Assembly (NCBI GenBank): GCA_000827495.1
Contig: KN817552.1
Span: forward strand, 124,001 to 188,000
Length of the DNA: 64,000 nucleotides
Direction of reading: 5' to 3'
From: Hypholoma sublateritium FD-334 SS-4
Lineage: Eukaryota; Basidiomycota; Agaricomycetes; Agaricales; Strophariaceae
Shown here: piece by piece, positions 15,871-26,617 of the stretch
Layout of the letters: every line of letters begins with the position of its first letter
Numbering within the stretch: the stretch's first letter is position 1
Notes under the pieces: generated by a model
Seen by the model: only the letters and a program-made list of their open reading frames with translations
Database searches by the model: none
What the model was told of the DNA's origin: nothing
Translations under genes and position numbers: made by a program

Positions 15871-16939
15871 ATGCTCGACACTCGTCCTCCTTCATGGCCT
15901 GTGGCGGCATTGCTCGCCGTCATCTTCCTCGGTAGTATCAAGTACGTACGCTCTCTTAATACCCATCAGGTACGCTCAAACTGTTTCCCTGTATTTTTTC
16001 TCTTGCTAAGGCATTCACTAGTTGCGCCATATACCCAGCGCTGGGCGATCTGACATTATCTCGTCATACTTCGACGCCAGGCAATTCTTCCGTGAATTCC
16101 GACAGACGGTCCAGGAAGGATATGAGAAGGTCGGTGTTCCCGAATCCGGATTTGTAAAATCTTCGTAAAATCTTACATACATTTCTCAAGTACTATGGGG
16201 CTCCTTTCAAAATATCGACGATGGGAAGATAAGTACATAGTTTTAGTCAGCGGCCCCGACATGTTAGAAGACATCCGCCGAGCCAGAAGCCGAGGGCACT
16301 GCGGGTAAACATCGTGAGTCTCATCATATAGCATTGCATCAGAACGATCTCATTACGTGGCTGTTGAAGGAAGCGAAGGGGCCTCAGCAGACCATCGAGC
16401 AAATTTCTCTCCGCGTCCTGGCTATCAACTTTGCCGCTTATCACACAACGTCCATGGTAAGTCCTGTAACTCGACCTACTATGAAAACTTAAGAATCCTT
16501 TACGACAGGCACTTTCGATGACGTGCGTAATTCTTTATTCCAACATCTGTTGCAGAGAATATTAACAAGAAATTGCAGCATGTCCATACGGGTGCAAACA
16601 CGTTCGACGGCTTCCGATTTTCAGAGAAAAGAGAAAGAAACGGCGAAGGCGCGAAACACCAAATGGTCGCGCTGAGCCACGACTACACCACATTCGGAAC
16701 AGGCCGCCATGCATGGTAAAATTTCATTGTAGCGATCGGCATATCTATTGATCTTATTTTCCAAATTTCCTAGCCCGGGGCGCTTCTCTGCGGTCAACGA
16801 GCGCGAGGCCATGCTGGCGCACATCCTGCTCACATACGACGTCAAACTCCCCGACAACACTTCGCGTCCACCCAACATTTGGGATCAAACCGCGTGCTTG
16901 CCGAACCCGTATGCGTCGTTGTTCAGAAAGCGTGATTAA
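15871..16939 (+). pseudogene. Decayed cytochrome P450
   Basis: Fragments of one P450 occur in the right order but too close together (about 1.07 kb, against the usual 1.8 kb or more). A membrane anchor (PPSWPVAALLAVIFLGSIKY) starts at 15871. SYFDARQFFREFRQTVQEGY follows near 16060-16120. Then KYIVLVSGPDMLEDIRRA near 16230 is out of frame with the preceding PFKIS. The I-helix AINFAAYHTTSM is near 16420-16455, and an intact haem site FGTGRHACPGRF crosses an intron near 16690-16790. The protein ends LFRKRD at 16939. The segment between the N-terminal domain and the I-helix is missing, and so is the K-helix ExxR region between the I-helix and the haem loop. With the frameshift this cannot make a working enzyme. 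Confidence 0.8.
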
Positions 16940-17471
16940 ACGGTGTAGTCTATGTTCCCCTTACTCTCCGTAGAATCGAAGCTGTATATCATCCATGCCA
17001 GTGCGCTTCAACCTATGCGTGTCCAAGTGCCCTCAGGAACAGTTAGTTACCTATGCCTTGCGCAGCTCTTCAGCAAACTGTATCAGTTCTCATTGTTCCA
17101 ACTTGAACTTTTGAATAATGGCCCTAAAATTGCATAGTTTGGGGCATTGGTCTTCACTGGCGTAGTCTATTGTCATTGAACCCAAGTTCATTCACGAAGA
17201 CATTCTGTTGGTATCACATTATTGGCGCTGAATTCCATAATTTAATGTTGCGCGCGCAACATGGAAGGCCAGTGGAAGGTGTAATTTATGAACAATTCTT
17301 GACCGCGTGAAAAGTGGTAATAAATAAATAGAGAGAAGGAAGAAACATGCTAAATTGCATACAGATTCTGGACACCTGGCTTCGAATCATATGCAAGGGA
17401 AAAGAAAAATAAAAACGGTATATGTAAGCGGGGTTATAGTACACTGAGAGCGGCATACACACTACTGCAGT
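16940..17471. other. Intergenic, 3' flanks
   Basis: A+T-rich region between the P450 remnant and the 3' end of the kelch gene. Nothing was recognised. Confidence 0.45.
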
Positions 17472-19232
17472 CTATGAATGGGAACCGGGCACAATTTGGG
17501 CAGGATCCATGATGAAACTTGTTACTTGAGGGAGATATGCACCTGCAGCGAGGTCCAAGATGTAAACATCATCAAAAGCCGTCTGGCCATTAGACCCGCC
17601 GAAAACAAAGAGGCGACTGTCGGCCAGTATTGTTGCATGATACCCTCGACTTGCGGGTGGTTTTCCAAGAACTTGGCGAGGTTCATACTGCAATGACACT
17701 GGTAAAGCATAGGTCAATTGATGTATATATTTACACGAAAAGGAAAGATTTACCAAGATTGTAGAGTAGCAGTTCGGAAACATAATCCGTAGCGTTATGG
17801 CCTCCCATTATGAATATAAAAGAGCCAACTTGCGTTGCCGTGTGAGCTAACCGTTTATACAGTGGTTGTTGCTGTTTGACAAGACTCCACCAAAGAGTAT
17901 CTTGAAAGCGGCCCAAGGTCAGACAATGCCATCTTACGTAGGTAAACGCTCGACTCACCCAAGTTCAAGCACCAGATATCCGTGAACGACTCCTTTCCAT
18001 CACTCCCACCAATAACTACCATGGTGTTGCCAACCAAGTTCGCCGTGTGGTAGCCTCGCGGCCCCGGCTTCTTGCCGTATGTCTCCATTCCCTCCCAGCG
18101 CATCGGGCGGGAATTAGAACCCGCACCGCCAGCGACCTCGAGTGTCCAAACATCGTTTAGCGCAGTCAGCCCTGTCCCTCCACCAAATATCCAAACCCTG
18201 CCTTTGTAATACACGGCGGAGTGCGCACGGCGGGCAGCGGGTTGAGGGCCTGGAGCTATTTTGGGACGTATCCATCGTCGCGTTGTGGTATCGAGAACGT
18301 AGACCGTGTCGTAATACACAGATCCGAGACCTCCGCCGTAGATGAGTAGTTTTTTGTCGTAAAGCGTGCTTGTATGCGCGCGGCACGGGGGTGGTTGCTC
18401 GCCTACAGTATCTGGATGCGTCCACTGCATTGTCTCTGAGATGCGACGTCAATGATGTACCAGATGGTTATAGGTAACATAATGAAGGGGGACGCAGACG
18501 CGAAGATCTGTAACAAACGCAACGAGGCGTGTTGAAATACGGGAAATAGACGCCAGATTTAATAATAGAAAGTATCCGCGCACCTGTGTCAAAGCAGTAA
18601 ATATCCTTTGAGCTGTCCTTGTCATCGCAGCCCCCAAAAAGCCACGCGGTGGTATCCACCAAAGTCACTGTGTGCGCCCGCATCGTTCTCGTCGGAATGG
18701 TGCCCCATACTGGCGCCCGGCTCCAGTACATAATTGTGCTTGAGGCTGGTGGGGCGTCTTTATCATGGGGAAGCCGCGGACTGGAGCGAAACTTTTGTGC
18801 AACAGAGGAGCTCGATGTGCTACGTGGCGCGCGGGTGTTATTCGCACTGCCGGTCGACGGCACCGCTGCCGACGACGCAGAAGCCGCGCGCTTCACCGCC
18901 GTTACACTTGACGCCGACCCAAGTTGATCGTTTGACGTTCTGCCCAGAGTGCGCACACTCGCTGCCTTCCTCGGCGCCTTCACTGATGTATTGAAGGTCG
19001 ACGTCGACGCCGGGGGCGAGGTTGTGATGTATGGCGAGGATGGTACGGGTGGGGGAATATCGTACCCCTCTTCCTCAGGCACATCCGTTAGATTGCGGCC
19101 TGTAGGCTCCGCTCCATGAATCGAATTCGCGTCCGTCTCAACAGACGAAGAGAATATGGACGCTGGGCCCCGGGTATTAGAAGCAGAGCGGGTGGTCGAG
19201 CTCATCGTGGGCTCAGGGCTGAACGTACTCAA
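17472..19232 (-). CDS. Kelch-repeat protein
   Basis: The first 165 or so residues are low-complexity Ser/Thr/Pro/Ala sequence with no domain. From about 18730 downward come at least five kelch blades with the usual GG pair followed by aromatic positions: WLFGGCDDKDSSKDIYCFD, LIYGGGLGSVYYDTVYVLD, WIFGGGTGLTALNDVWTLE, VVIGGSDGKESFTDIWCLN, FIMGGHNATDYVSELLLYN and LFVFGGSNGQTAFDDVYILD. These would form a six-bladed propeller used for protein contacts. The architecture resembles fungal Tea1/Kel1-type or Ral2-like kelch proteins, but no coiled coil follows, so a specific role in polarity is not supported. Six or more exons; stop at 17472. Confidence 0.85.
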
Positions 19233-20684
19233 AGCATGCTCAACAACGCCGCCACCAAACCTGGCCGTGGGAACTACCTCCTTTCAATACAACCATCATC
19301 TCCTCAATAACTCCTTGATCGTCCTCATTTCTATGCCACAAGTATAGATCAGCGCTGATGAGCTAAATGCTTACGGTGAAGAGCTTCGCCGTGCAAATAG
19401 TTGAATCCGAGCCTATTAAACCGACCGACGGCTAAGTGGCTCGCTACACTCGGATATACGATACACTGCACATAAGTAGAGCCCCTATTTTCAAGAAGGT
19501 ACTCTATAAGGTAAGTTTCTTTGCTGTAGGACTGGAATCGTGCTTATCTTCCACTCTGACAACAGGATAATGTACTCTTGTTGAGGGAGGTCTAGAGATA
19601 CCTGTTTCATTCCAGGTATCATTCGGGCTGCAGTCAAATGTTGTGCGCATTGATAAACATCGGATATTTACTTCGAAACTCGGCGCGTAAACACTCCTGC
19701 TGCTTAATATCGAGCCGCGACTTGGTCGCGACGTACACACGACTTATCCCGGTATCTCTGGAGCCCTCAGCCAAGTAAAGCCCGCCGACGCACTCTTCTG
19801 TCGCGTCACGGTTCAATCCCAGTCTTAAATATCTCTGCAAACGTGCGTGCTTCGATGCTAGACTTAACACGAGGACCTTGTGCTTTATTAGTTGCCTGGT
19901 ACGTGGCAATAATACTGTTCCTCACATCAGCTAATCAATTCGTTATAAATAGGGATTCTAATTCCAAGCTTCAGGCTGCTTCACTGGCATGTGGACCCAA
20001 TGTGCAATGTGGACTGGGCCTACTGGCAATATTTGCGCTACCCCCCCATGGTTCCGGTTACGGAGGTTCTCTTTTCAAATCGCTACCATTAGCGTAAAAC
20101 ACAACGACTTGCCTCATTCATGTCCCCGAAATCCGAGCATTACCTCCACATCGCTGACTCGGAACCTTCTTCTATCATCATGACTGCCTCACAAATCCGA
20201 CTCACAAAGAACAAAGACCCTAGACGGTATTCTCTCCGCCTTGCGACTAAAAAATAATGCGCGTCACCGACTATCTATATCATGGTGTTGATGGTGTAGT
20301 TATCATCTAAGTGTCATATATGTGTCCACGACTAACTGTACCACATTTACAATTAAAGATCGATGATATATTGGATCGCCAGTCATCGCATGCCGGACTA
20401 TAATTACCATTCTACATGCTGTCATTCATTGTCAGACTCAGGGTAACGAGCAGATGGAAGATGTCTTCTTCGTCACTCGGCCTCAAAACGATCTCTTGGG
20501 ACCTCGAGGTATCTTGTTATTGGACGATGTGGCAAACTCTATGCACGTGTCTTCGCCACGAAGCTTGCCAGCTATTTTTTGTCAGAATAAATAGCGGGGC
20601 TCGCAGTGACCGATTTTTGCAATATCCTTGACGAAGTCTTGCCCTCGTATCTTCCCAGAATCTTCCTTACGCGGCCAAGTCAAC
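19233..20684. other. Intergenic with one possible unrecognised exon
   Basis: On the minus strand an exon-like segment begins after a good acceptor (TTTGCAG) at 19838 and runs to about 19675. It encodes RYLRLGLNRDATEECVGG and then SRVYVATKSRLDIKQQECLR, which reads like protein but matches nothing I know and has no clear start. The rest is the upstream region of the first SurE-like gene; an AATAAATA sequence near 20585 might serve as its TATA element. Confidence 0.25.
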
Positions 20685-21870
20685 ATGCGATCCTTCTCAA
20701 CTGTTCTGGCCTTTGCATCCCTCGCAGTTGTATGCGGGCAAAATATTATCCTAACCAACGACGACGGATGGGCTGTTGCTCAGATCAGAGCTGAATACAC
20801 TGCTCTCACGGCAGCAGGATTCGACGTTGGTATCGACAGCCTTTGATCGAGGGTACTACCACTGACATCGGAGCTGTTGTTGACAGGTTGTCCTCTCGGC
20901 TCCGGCTGAAAACAAGTCGGGAACTGGCTCGTCCACCACCACTCCCGGAACAGTGACGTCAGCTTGCGAGTACAATACATGTGCAGTGGGCTCTCCGGCG
21001 GAGGGGTCAAATTCAACAAATAGTTCGTCTGGGCTTTGGCATGACTTTCTCTCGCTGACCTTGCTTTACACAGCACGATTAAACTACGTCAATGGTTTTC
21101 CGTTGGTTTTATTCTATCAATGTTATGTGAGTGTCTTCTGACATACGTGGAGTCTAGTGTGGACGCCGTAAAATATGGTATACAAACTCTGGCTCCTAAA
21201 TTCTTTGGGGGGAAACCAGACTTCGTTGTCAGCGGATCTAACATTGGCAGTGAGATACAAACATCATTTCCAATGAGGTCCACGCTAACCTCTGATTTTA
21301 CCAGACAACCTGGGCACTAGTACTGTCGGGATATCTGGAACTGTGTAAGAGAAATTATGCGCCGTGGATCTCTATTCCACGTCTCGCTAACTTTTTCATC
21401 CCTGCAGTGGAGCTGCCTCTGAGGCAGCATTATTGGGAATCCCTTCAATTGCATTCTCTGGCGATAGCGGCTCTCAGGTCTCCTACACTACTCTATCCCA
21501 GACGACGTCCTCATCTACACTATCCGCCAACCTCTACTCATCTCTCGTTGTGAGCTTCAGCCAAGTCCTCCTGGCCAGCGGCGCCCCCATCCTACCGCCG
21601 GGAATCAGCCTCAACGTCAACTTCCCATCGGCGACCAAGTGCACGACCCCATCAGCCTTCAAGTACGTCCTCACCCGAATTGCAGCAGACAAGAGCGCCA
21701 CGGATGTGACGACCTGCGGTACCAACCATCTTCCCGCTGAATCCACGGTCATTAGCGAAGGATGTTTTGCGACCGTCAGTGTCTTCAATGCCTCTACGAA
21801 AGCCGATGTTGGTGCTGTCACGCAGGCTATCGTTCTGAGCAAGCTTTCGTCGATCTTGACCTGCCCATGA
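20685..21870 (+). CDS. Secreted SurE-like 5'/3'-nucleotidase (copy 1)
   Basis: The start at 20685 opens a signal peptide, MRSFSTVLAFASLAVVCGQ. The mature protein begins NIILTNDDGW, the metal-binding NDDG motif of the SurE phosphatase family. Exon 1 is 20685-20825 and exon 2 starts at 20887. Later exons carry LSAPAENKSG, RLNYVNGFPVDAVKYG, VSGSNIGNNLG (the second SurE metal/phosphate loop, rebuilt across an intron) and GAASEAALLGIPSIAFSG, ending KLSSILTCP at 21870. SurE enzymes remove phosphate from nucleoside monophosphates and other substrates. The signal peptide and paired cysteines suggest an extracellular acid phosphatase. All introns keep frame, so the gene looks intact. It is tandem with a close paralogue. 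Confidence 0.88.
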
Positions 21871-22806
21871 GTCGTGATCAACAGGGTTCAACAGGATATT
21901 GGTACCAACTAAGTAGTGCCAGCTTGGTACCAACTTGATGCCGATACGTGTACTACTTATTTGGATGATACTAGGTAGATATGTAGCACTAGATTCCGGG
22001 AGTATATCAAGAGTACTTATATTGGATCATACTATACATAGGAGGACTGGAATAAACGTTGGTGGGACAAGGTCGATCTCAACATATACAATGGGACATA
22101 GGTAACAGACTAATAGTGTACGTCAATGTACAAGGGCGTATATAAGCACATTCTCGTCTTGGCTCGGACCTGTTTCGTGGCAGCGAATAGTATTAGAAGC
22201 ATTTCAAACACAAGGATAAGCGCCGGCGGCTATACTTATCAGTACGTGCCGGCATACCAATAAATGATTGAATCGAGAGGTGTAGGCTGGTGTAGGAAAG
22301 GGAGAAATGGTCTATCTAAATACATACTTGATAGCTATATATTCCTGTCAGGAAATAGCCTTTTGTGCCAGTGCGACCCGACAGAGGTATTTCTTAGCGT
22401 GGCACGTTCGATGCGCGCCAAGCAACTACAGCACAAAGATGTGTATTTTTAGCTCAGCGGTATTGGCCGCCGCGACGATTCACAAGTTTTTTATAGAAGG
22501 CCACGCTAGGCCACGCACTCCCGGCCCATGTGGTCCATCAATACAAACGGGACATAGCACATGATATTTCGCCTGGCAGAACCCAAGATACAGTGCTATA
22601 GACGTAAATGGCGTTGACGACGCTCATTTCAGCGATCAGCGACCCGCTGCTCGAAGAAGAGAGCGCCCGGAAGAGATGCCACTCCCTCGTGAATGTGAAT
22701 CTATGCGCGCACGTTGTTACAATGTTAGCTCCCAGAGATATTATAAAAGGAAGACGTCTGTGGAGTTGTAGATTCAGCCCTTCAACTCCCTAAATCCTCA
22801 ATCACC
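21871..22806. other. Spacer between the two SurE-like genes
   Basis: No coding potential was recognised. It holds the 3' flank of copy 1, where GGTACCAACT occurs twice near 21900-21940, and the promoter of copy 2. Confidence 0.5.
22742..22750 (+). promoter_or_regulatory. TATA box of SurE-like copy 2
   Basis: TATAAAAGG lies 65 bp before the start codon at 22807. The same 9-mer precedes the pheromone gene. This suggests a strong, regulated promoter. Confidence 0.6.
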
Positions 22807-23991
22807 ATGTTGAACCGCCTCTACGTCGCCGTCGTCCTCGCCATCACGCTCCTTGGAAGCAGCGCCACGAACATTGTCATGACCAATGACGATGGCTGGG
22901 CCACCGCTCAGATCCGAGCGGAGTACGCGGCGCTCAAGTCGGCAGGTTACAATGTGGGTTCGACCTCCAGCGTTGAATTATAGGTCCTAACGTCTCTGGT
23001 TTTATGTGGTCGACAGGTGATTTTATCGGCACCTGCTGTCAACAAATCGGGATCTAGTTCATTCTCGACGACGCCGAGCGTGTTGACCACTGCCTGTGAA
23101 TTTGACACCTGCGCAGCGGGTAGCCCCGCATATGGCACGGACGCAAGCGATCGTGCGTATTGCCTGTCCTATCATTTGCATCGTCTGTTCTAACGTGAAA
23201 TCATCTTCGTAGCCAACATCCACTACGTTAATGGATATCCGTATGTCGACCATAGACCAGCGCGTCATACAAAGCTGAGACGATAAAAACCTAGCGTCGA
23301 CGCCGTAAAATACGGCATCAAAACGTACGCGCCTGCAGCGTGGGGGTCTGCGCCCGCCTTGGTCGTGAGCGGGACCAACGTCGGAAGTCAGTTCTTCCAG
23401 TCTCTGAGCGCATAAAGGTCCTCACAATTTCGTGACAGCCAATTTGGGGACCCTCAGCGCCCTTGTATCCGGAACGATGTAAGATTCCAGCGCACACATC
23501 ACAAATATACGCTCACAGCTATACACAGCGGCGCCGCCTGCGAGGCAGCTCTGGAGGGCATACCCTCCGTGGCGTTCTCCGGCGCCTCCGGTTCGGAGGT
23601 TTCGTACACCACCCTCGCCACGACGACGTTGGCCTCCACCATCTCCGCGAATATCTACAGCGCGCTCGCCGTCAAGTTTACGAACGCCCTGCTCGCCAAC
23701 AGCGGCGCGATCCTTCCCGCGGGAATCACACTCAACGTCAACTTCGCAGCGACCACATCGTGCACGTCGGCGGCGAGCTATAAATTCGTACTGACGCGCA
23801 TCTCGAGTATCAGCTTCTCGTCGGACGTGACAACGTGCGGCACGAGCAGGCTACCCACAGAATCGAGCGCAATCACGAAGGGCTGCGTCGCGACCGTTAG
23901 CGTCATGGATGCAAGCTCAAAGGGTGATGTCAGCGCGGCGAACCAAGCTATCGTCCTCGCCAAGCTCTCGCCTATTTTGTCGTGCCTGTAA
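22807..23991 (+). CDS. Secreted SurE-like 5'/3'-nucleotidase (copy 2)
   Basis: Paralogue of the gene at 20685 with the same intron positions and order of motifs. The signal peptide MLNRLYVAVVLAITLLGSSA is followed by TNIVMTNDDGWATAQIRAEY. Then come LSAPAVNKSG, IHYVNGYP, VDAVKYGIKTYAP and VSGTNVGTNLG (across an intron). The C-terminal exon from about 23530 to the stop at 23991 begins GAACEAALEGIPSVAFSG and ends KLSPILSCL. The cysteines (ACEFDTC, TTSCT, TTCGT, GC, SC) are conserved between the copies, as expected for disulphides in a secreted enzyme. Copy 2 is richer in G+C at third positions than copy 1. Confidence 0.88.
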
Positions 23992-24145
23992 TTCAATACA
24001 TGCCCAGCATATTGCAGTTATACTTATACCCAAAATATATTTGAACAAGCGTACATGCGAATCCAAAATCTGAGGGCATACGCAGACTGTTGGTGACAAA
24101 AGACGACAACCGAAAGAGTGGTGCACTTACGAGCGTAGGACCTTA

Positions 24146-25741
24146 TCATGCGCTTTCGCTGTTTTCCACGCCGGCCACCTGAGATTCGGATTTTTCACCA
24201 ACTTTCAAGAGCTTCAGCTCCCGCGCAGTGCGCCAGCGTTCATTAATGTCCTCCACCTTGTCCAAGCGTGTGCGTTCCATGACTGGGACGTATTTCTGGC
24301 TGCGCTTGAACGTCCCGCCGCCCAGCGGCACGTTGATGTACTTGTCCCGCTCGTGCTTTCCGCGCGTGACCTCCGGGTACTTCATCTCGTTCTCGAGCGG
24401 CAGCAGCGATGTTGGCTTGGGGAAGTACTTCATTGCCGCGTTGAGGAAGTGCCGATTCAGCGCTAGGTACACCTGCGACTGGTTACAGATGCCCATCAGC
24501 TGGTGGTACAACTTGGTCCACGCGGGCGAAGGCCCGCCGTCGTCTGCGACATGGCTGGACGTCTGCCAGTCAAGTTGTGTCTCGTCGTAGCCGCACTCCC
24601 AAAGCATGAGCGGGAGCGCGTCCGCCATCTGGTACTCGGGCTTGCGGTCAAGTGTGACGTAGTGCTCGTCCCCGCGTGGGGACTCCAGGTTATCCGCGGC
24701 GTTCAGCAACTGGGACACGATCGACGGGTGCTCTAGGCCGGAGCCGACGAGGAAGAGGATCGCCATGATGTGGCGGACTTGGTGGTACAGGAACGCACTC
24801 CCGACGAGGTCGAGCACATGCATACCTTCGGCGCCGCCTTCACTAGCGTCGAGGGGGGTGACGGTCGCGCGTAGGATCTTCCGCCGGAAGGAAGTTATCT
24901 GTTTCTGTGCATCGACTTTGCAGAGGTTTTGGAAGTCGTGCTCGCCGAGCAGGCGCTCCGCGGCGGCTTGCATGCGCGGAATGTCGAGATGGGTAGACGG
25001 GAAGAAGTACTTGTAGTGGCGGAATTTGCACGAGAAGCGCGCAGAGAAGGTCTCGGAGACGGGAGACCAAGCAAGTATGCGAATTGTGTCTGGAAGGACG
25101 CGGTTGAGCATGGCAACATAGTCGTGTTCCTGCCGTAGTTTGGCCTTTCGCTTGGGCTCCGAAGCGTTCTCTGCCATGGCCAACGACAAAAGCTCGTCCT
25201 CATCGGAATCCAGGGCAGCAGGCTCTGGGGCTCCTGATGATTCGGTCAGCGATAGGGGTTCACTGGGAGGCAGTGCGCTCCGGATCCACAGAGAGACGAC
25301 TTGGCCAGCAGCACTCACTCCTCGGTCGGTCCTGCCACACTTCTCCCACCCGCAGCCCTCGAACCCGCCGTCGCGGTCGATCAGTCGCGTGCGCGAAAGT
25401 ACATCAAAGAGAACATTTTCCACGGTAGGCAGTGGGGTTGGTGCAAATTGGAACGCAAGACCGCTGTATTCCCAGCCAGAGTAGCAGAACTTGAGTGCGA
25501 TCTTCCGTCGAGCGTATCTTGAGAAATCGAAAGACTTCTTGTCCTTTGGTTCTGGTGGAGCAGTCCAGACTTTTCGAGATCGAATGTCGATTTGATTGAG
25601 TCTCTCGATCAATTGCTCTCTCGTCCACTCGTCGTATCTGTTTTGTTTGGGGCCCTCCGGTGCCTCTGCCGCCATTAAGATTTGCTTAGGGATGAGAATT
25701 GACAATGAAGGGGGTAAAAGGCGTCGCAAAGTAATGCTCAT
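24146..25741 (-). CDS. PUS3: tRNA pseudouridine(38/39) synthase
   Basis: Single-exon member of the TruA family (yeast DEG1/PUS3), which makes pseudouridine 38 and 39 in the tRNA anticodon arm. The catalytic motif KCGRTDRGVSA (Asp is the nucleophile) is near 25330. Other family segments are LKFCYSGWEYSGLAFQ, RFSCKFRHYKYFF and LVGSAFLYHQVRHIMAILFL. The C-terminal region has the LPLMLWECGYDE found in DEG1 and ends in an acidic or polar extension. Two starts are possible: 25741 (MSITLRRLLPPSLSILIPK, basic and amphipathic) and 25675 (MAAEAPEGPKQN). The longer form could be mitochondrial. Confidence 0.93.
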   Translation of the reverse strand: MSITLRRLLPPSLSILIPKQILMAAEAPEGPKQNRYDEWTREQLIERLNQIDIRSRKVWTAPPEPKDKKSFDFSRYARRKIALKFCYSGWEYSGLAFQFAPTPLPTVENVLFDVLSRTRLIDRDGGFEGCGWEKCGRTDRGVSAAGQVVSLWIRSALPPSEPLSLTESSGAPEPAALDSDEDELLSLAMAENASEPKRKAKLRQEHDYVAMLNRVLPDTIRILAWSPVSETFSARFSCKFRHYKYFFPSTHLDIPRMQAAAERLLGEHDFQNLCKVDAQKQITSFRRKILRATVTPLDASEGGAEGMHVLDLVGSAFLYHQVRHIMAILFLVGSGLEHPSIVSQLLNAADNLESPRGDEHYVTLDRKPEYQMADALPLMLWECGYDETQLDWQTSSHVADDGGPSPAWTKLYHQLMGICNQSQVYLALNRHFLNAAMKYFPKPTSLLPLENEMKYPEVTRGKHERDKYINVPLGGGTFKRSQKYVPVMERTRLDKVEDINERWRTARELKLLKVGEKSESQVAGVENSESA

Positions 25742-26617
25742 GCACCTGATAAATGTTTAGAAAACAAGACCAGTAGGTGTTTCTCATGTAGATATACATA
25801 CTTGCTTTGATTTCTTGTAGCAGCGCTACCATGCCACTCAATGTCGATTGCAAGGCGAAAAAAGACTTCTTTCGGTAACTTCCGGTCATTGTTCATCGGC
25901 ACCATCGGCATCGGCGAACAACTCGACCGTCCCGGGCCGTGTTCGCCAGTCTCTCCGACTCTCAGCCATTTGCGGAGACACCTTGCTGCCTATTCTCATT
26001 GGTTTCTCATTGTTTTACAGCCCCTGATCATCAATACTACCAGTGTACTGCTTGGAAACCACCTGGTAGTAAATTGTGCTCTGCCTGGCACTTCTGCCGG
26101 CAGTCACGGTGGCCACGGCCCACCATCCGAGACAGCAAAAACAGCGAGCGCAACTCGCGAGTCCAGCGTATCGAATTAAATTATCCTATCTTGATTCCCT
26201 GTGAAGACTCAGCCGAAAATCGTTGGACGAAAGTCTAGCTCACTGGCTAAGGCTCTGCTGGCGGGATCCTACGGCCCTACTACTATTTGATCACTATCAC
26301 GAAGACGATCGGAGTGATGCACTCTCGCGAACTGTAAAGCAAAGGAATCACTGGCACCGCTCGCGATGGAAAAATCCATTCTATAGGAACTATGCATATC
26401 TAAACTGAACTTGTATCTAACATAAGTAGCTGTGAAAAATAAAACACAAAGAAGCGGCAAGCCTGATAACTGGCAATGAAAGCATGATAAAAGTTGTTGA
26501 CAAAAAGCATGGAAAGTCAGTCAGATATTGGCCAAGTTACCAAGCTAGGTATCTCCCTTACTGGCCTCTGCAACAGGAGCTGTAGTGGGCATTGCCCAGG
26601 CTGAGATTGTATCGGAT
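25742..26617. other. Intergenic, upstream of PUS3
   Basis: No recognisable gene. It contains the PUS3 promoter and the 3' flank of the large gene on the right. Confidence 0.45.

Noticed and set aside
19805..19825. GGTTCAATCCC, a B-box/T-loop-like sequence
   Set aside because: No matching A box, acceptor stem or anticodon arm upstream at tRNA spacing, and it lies in a possible exon on the other strand.
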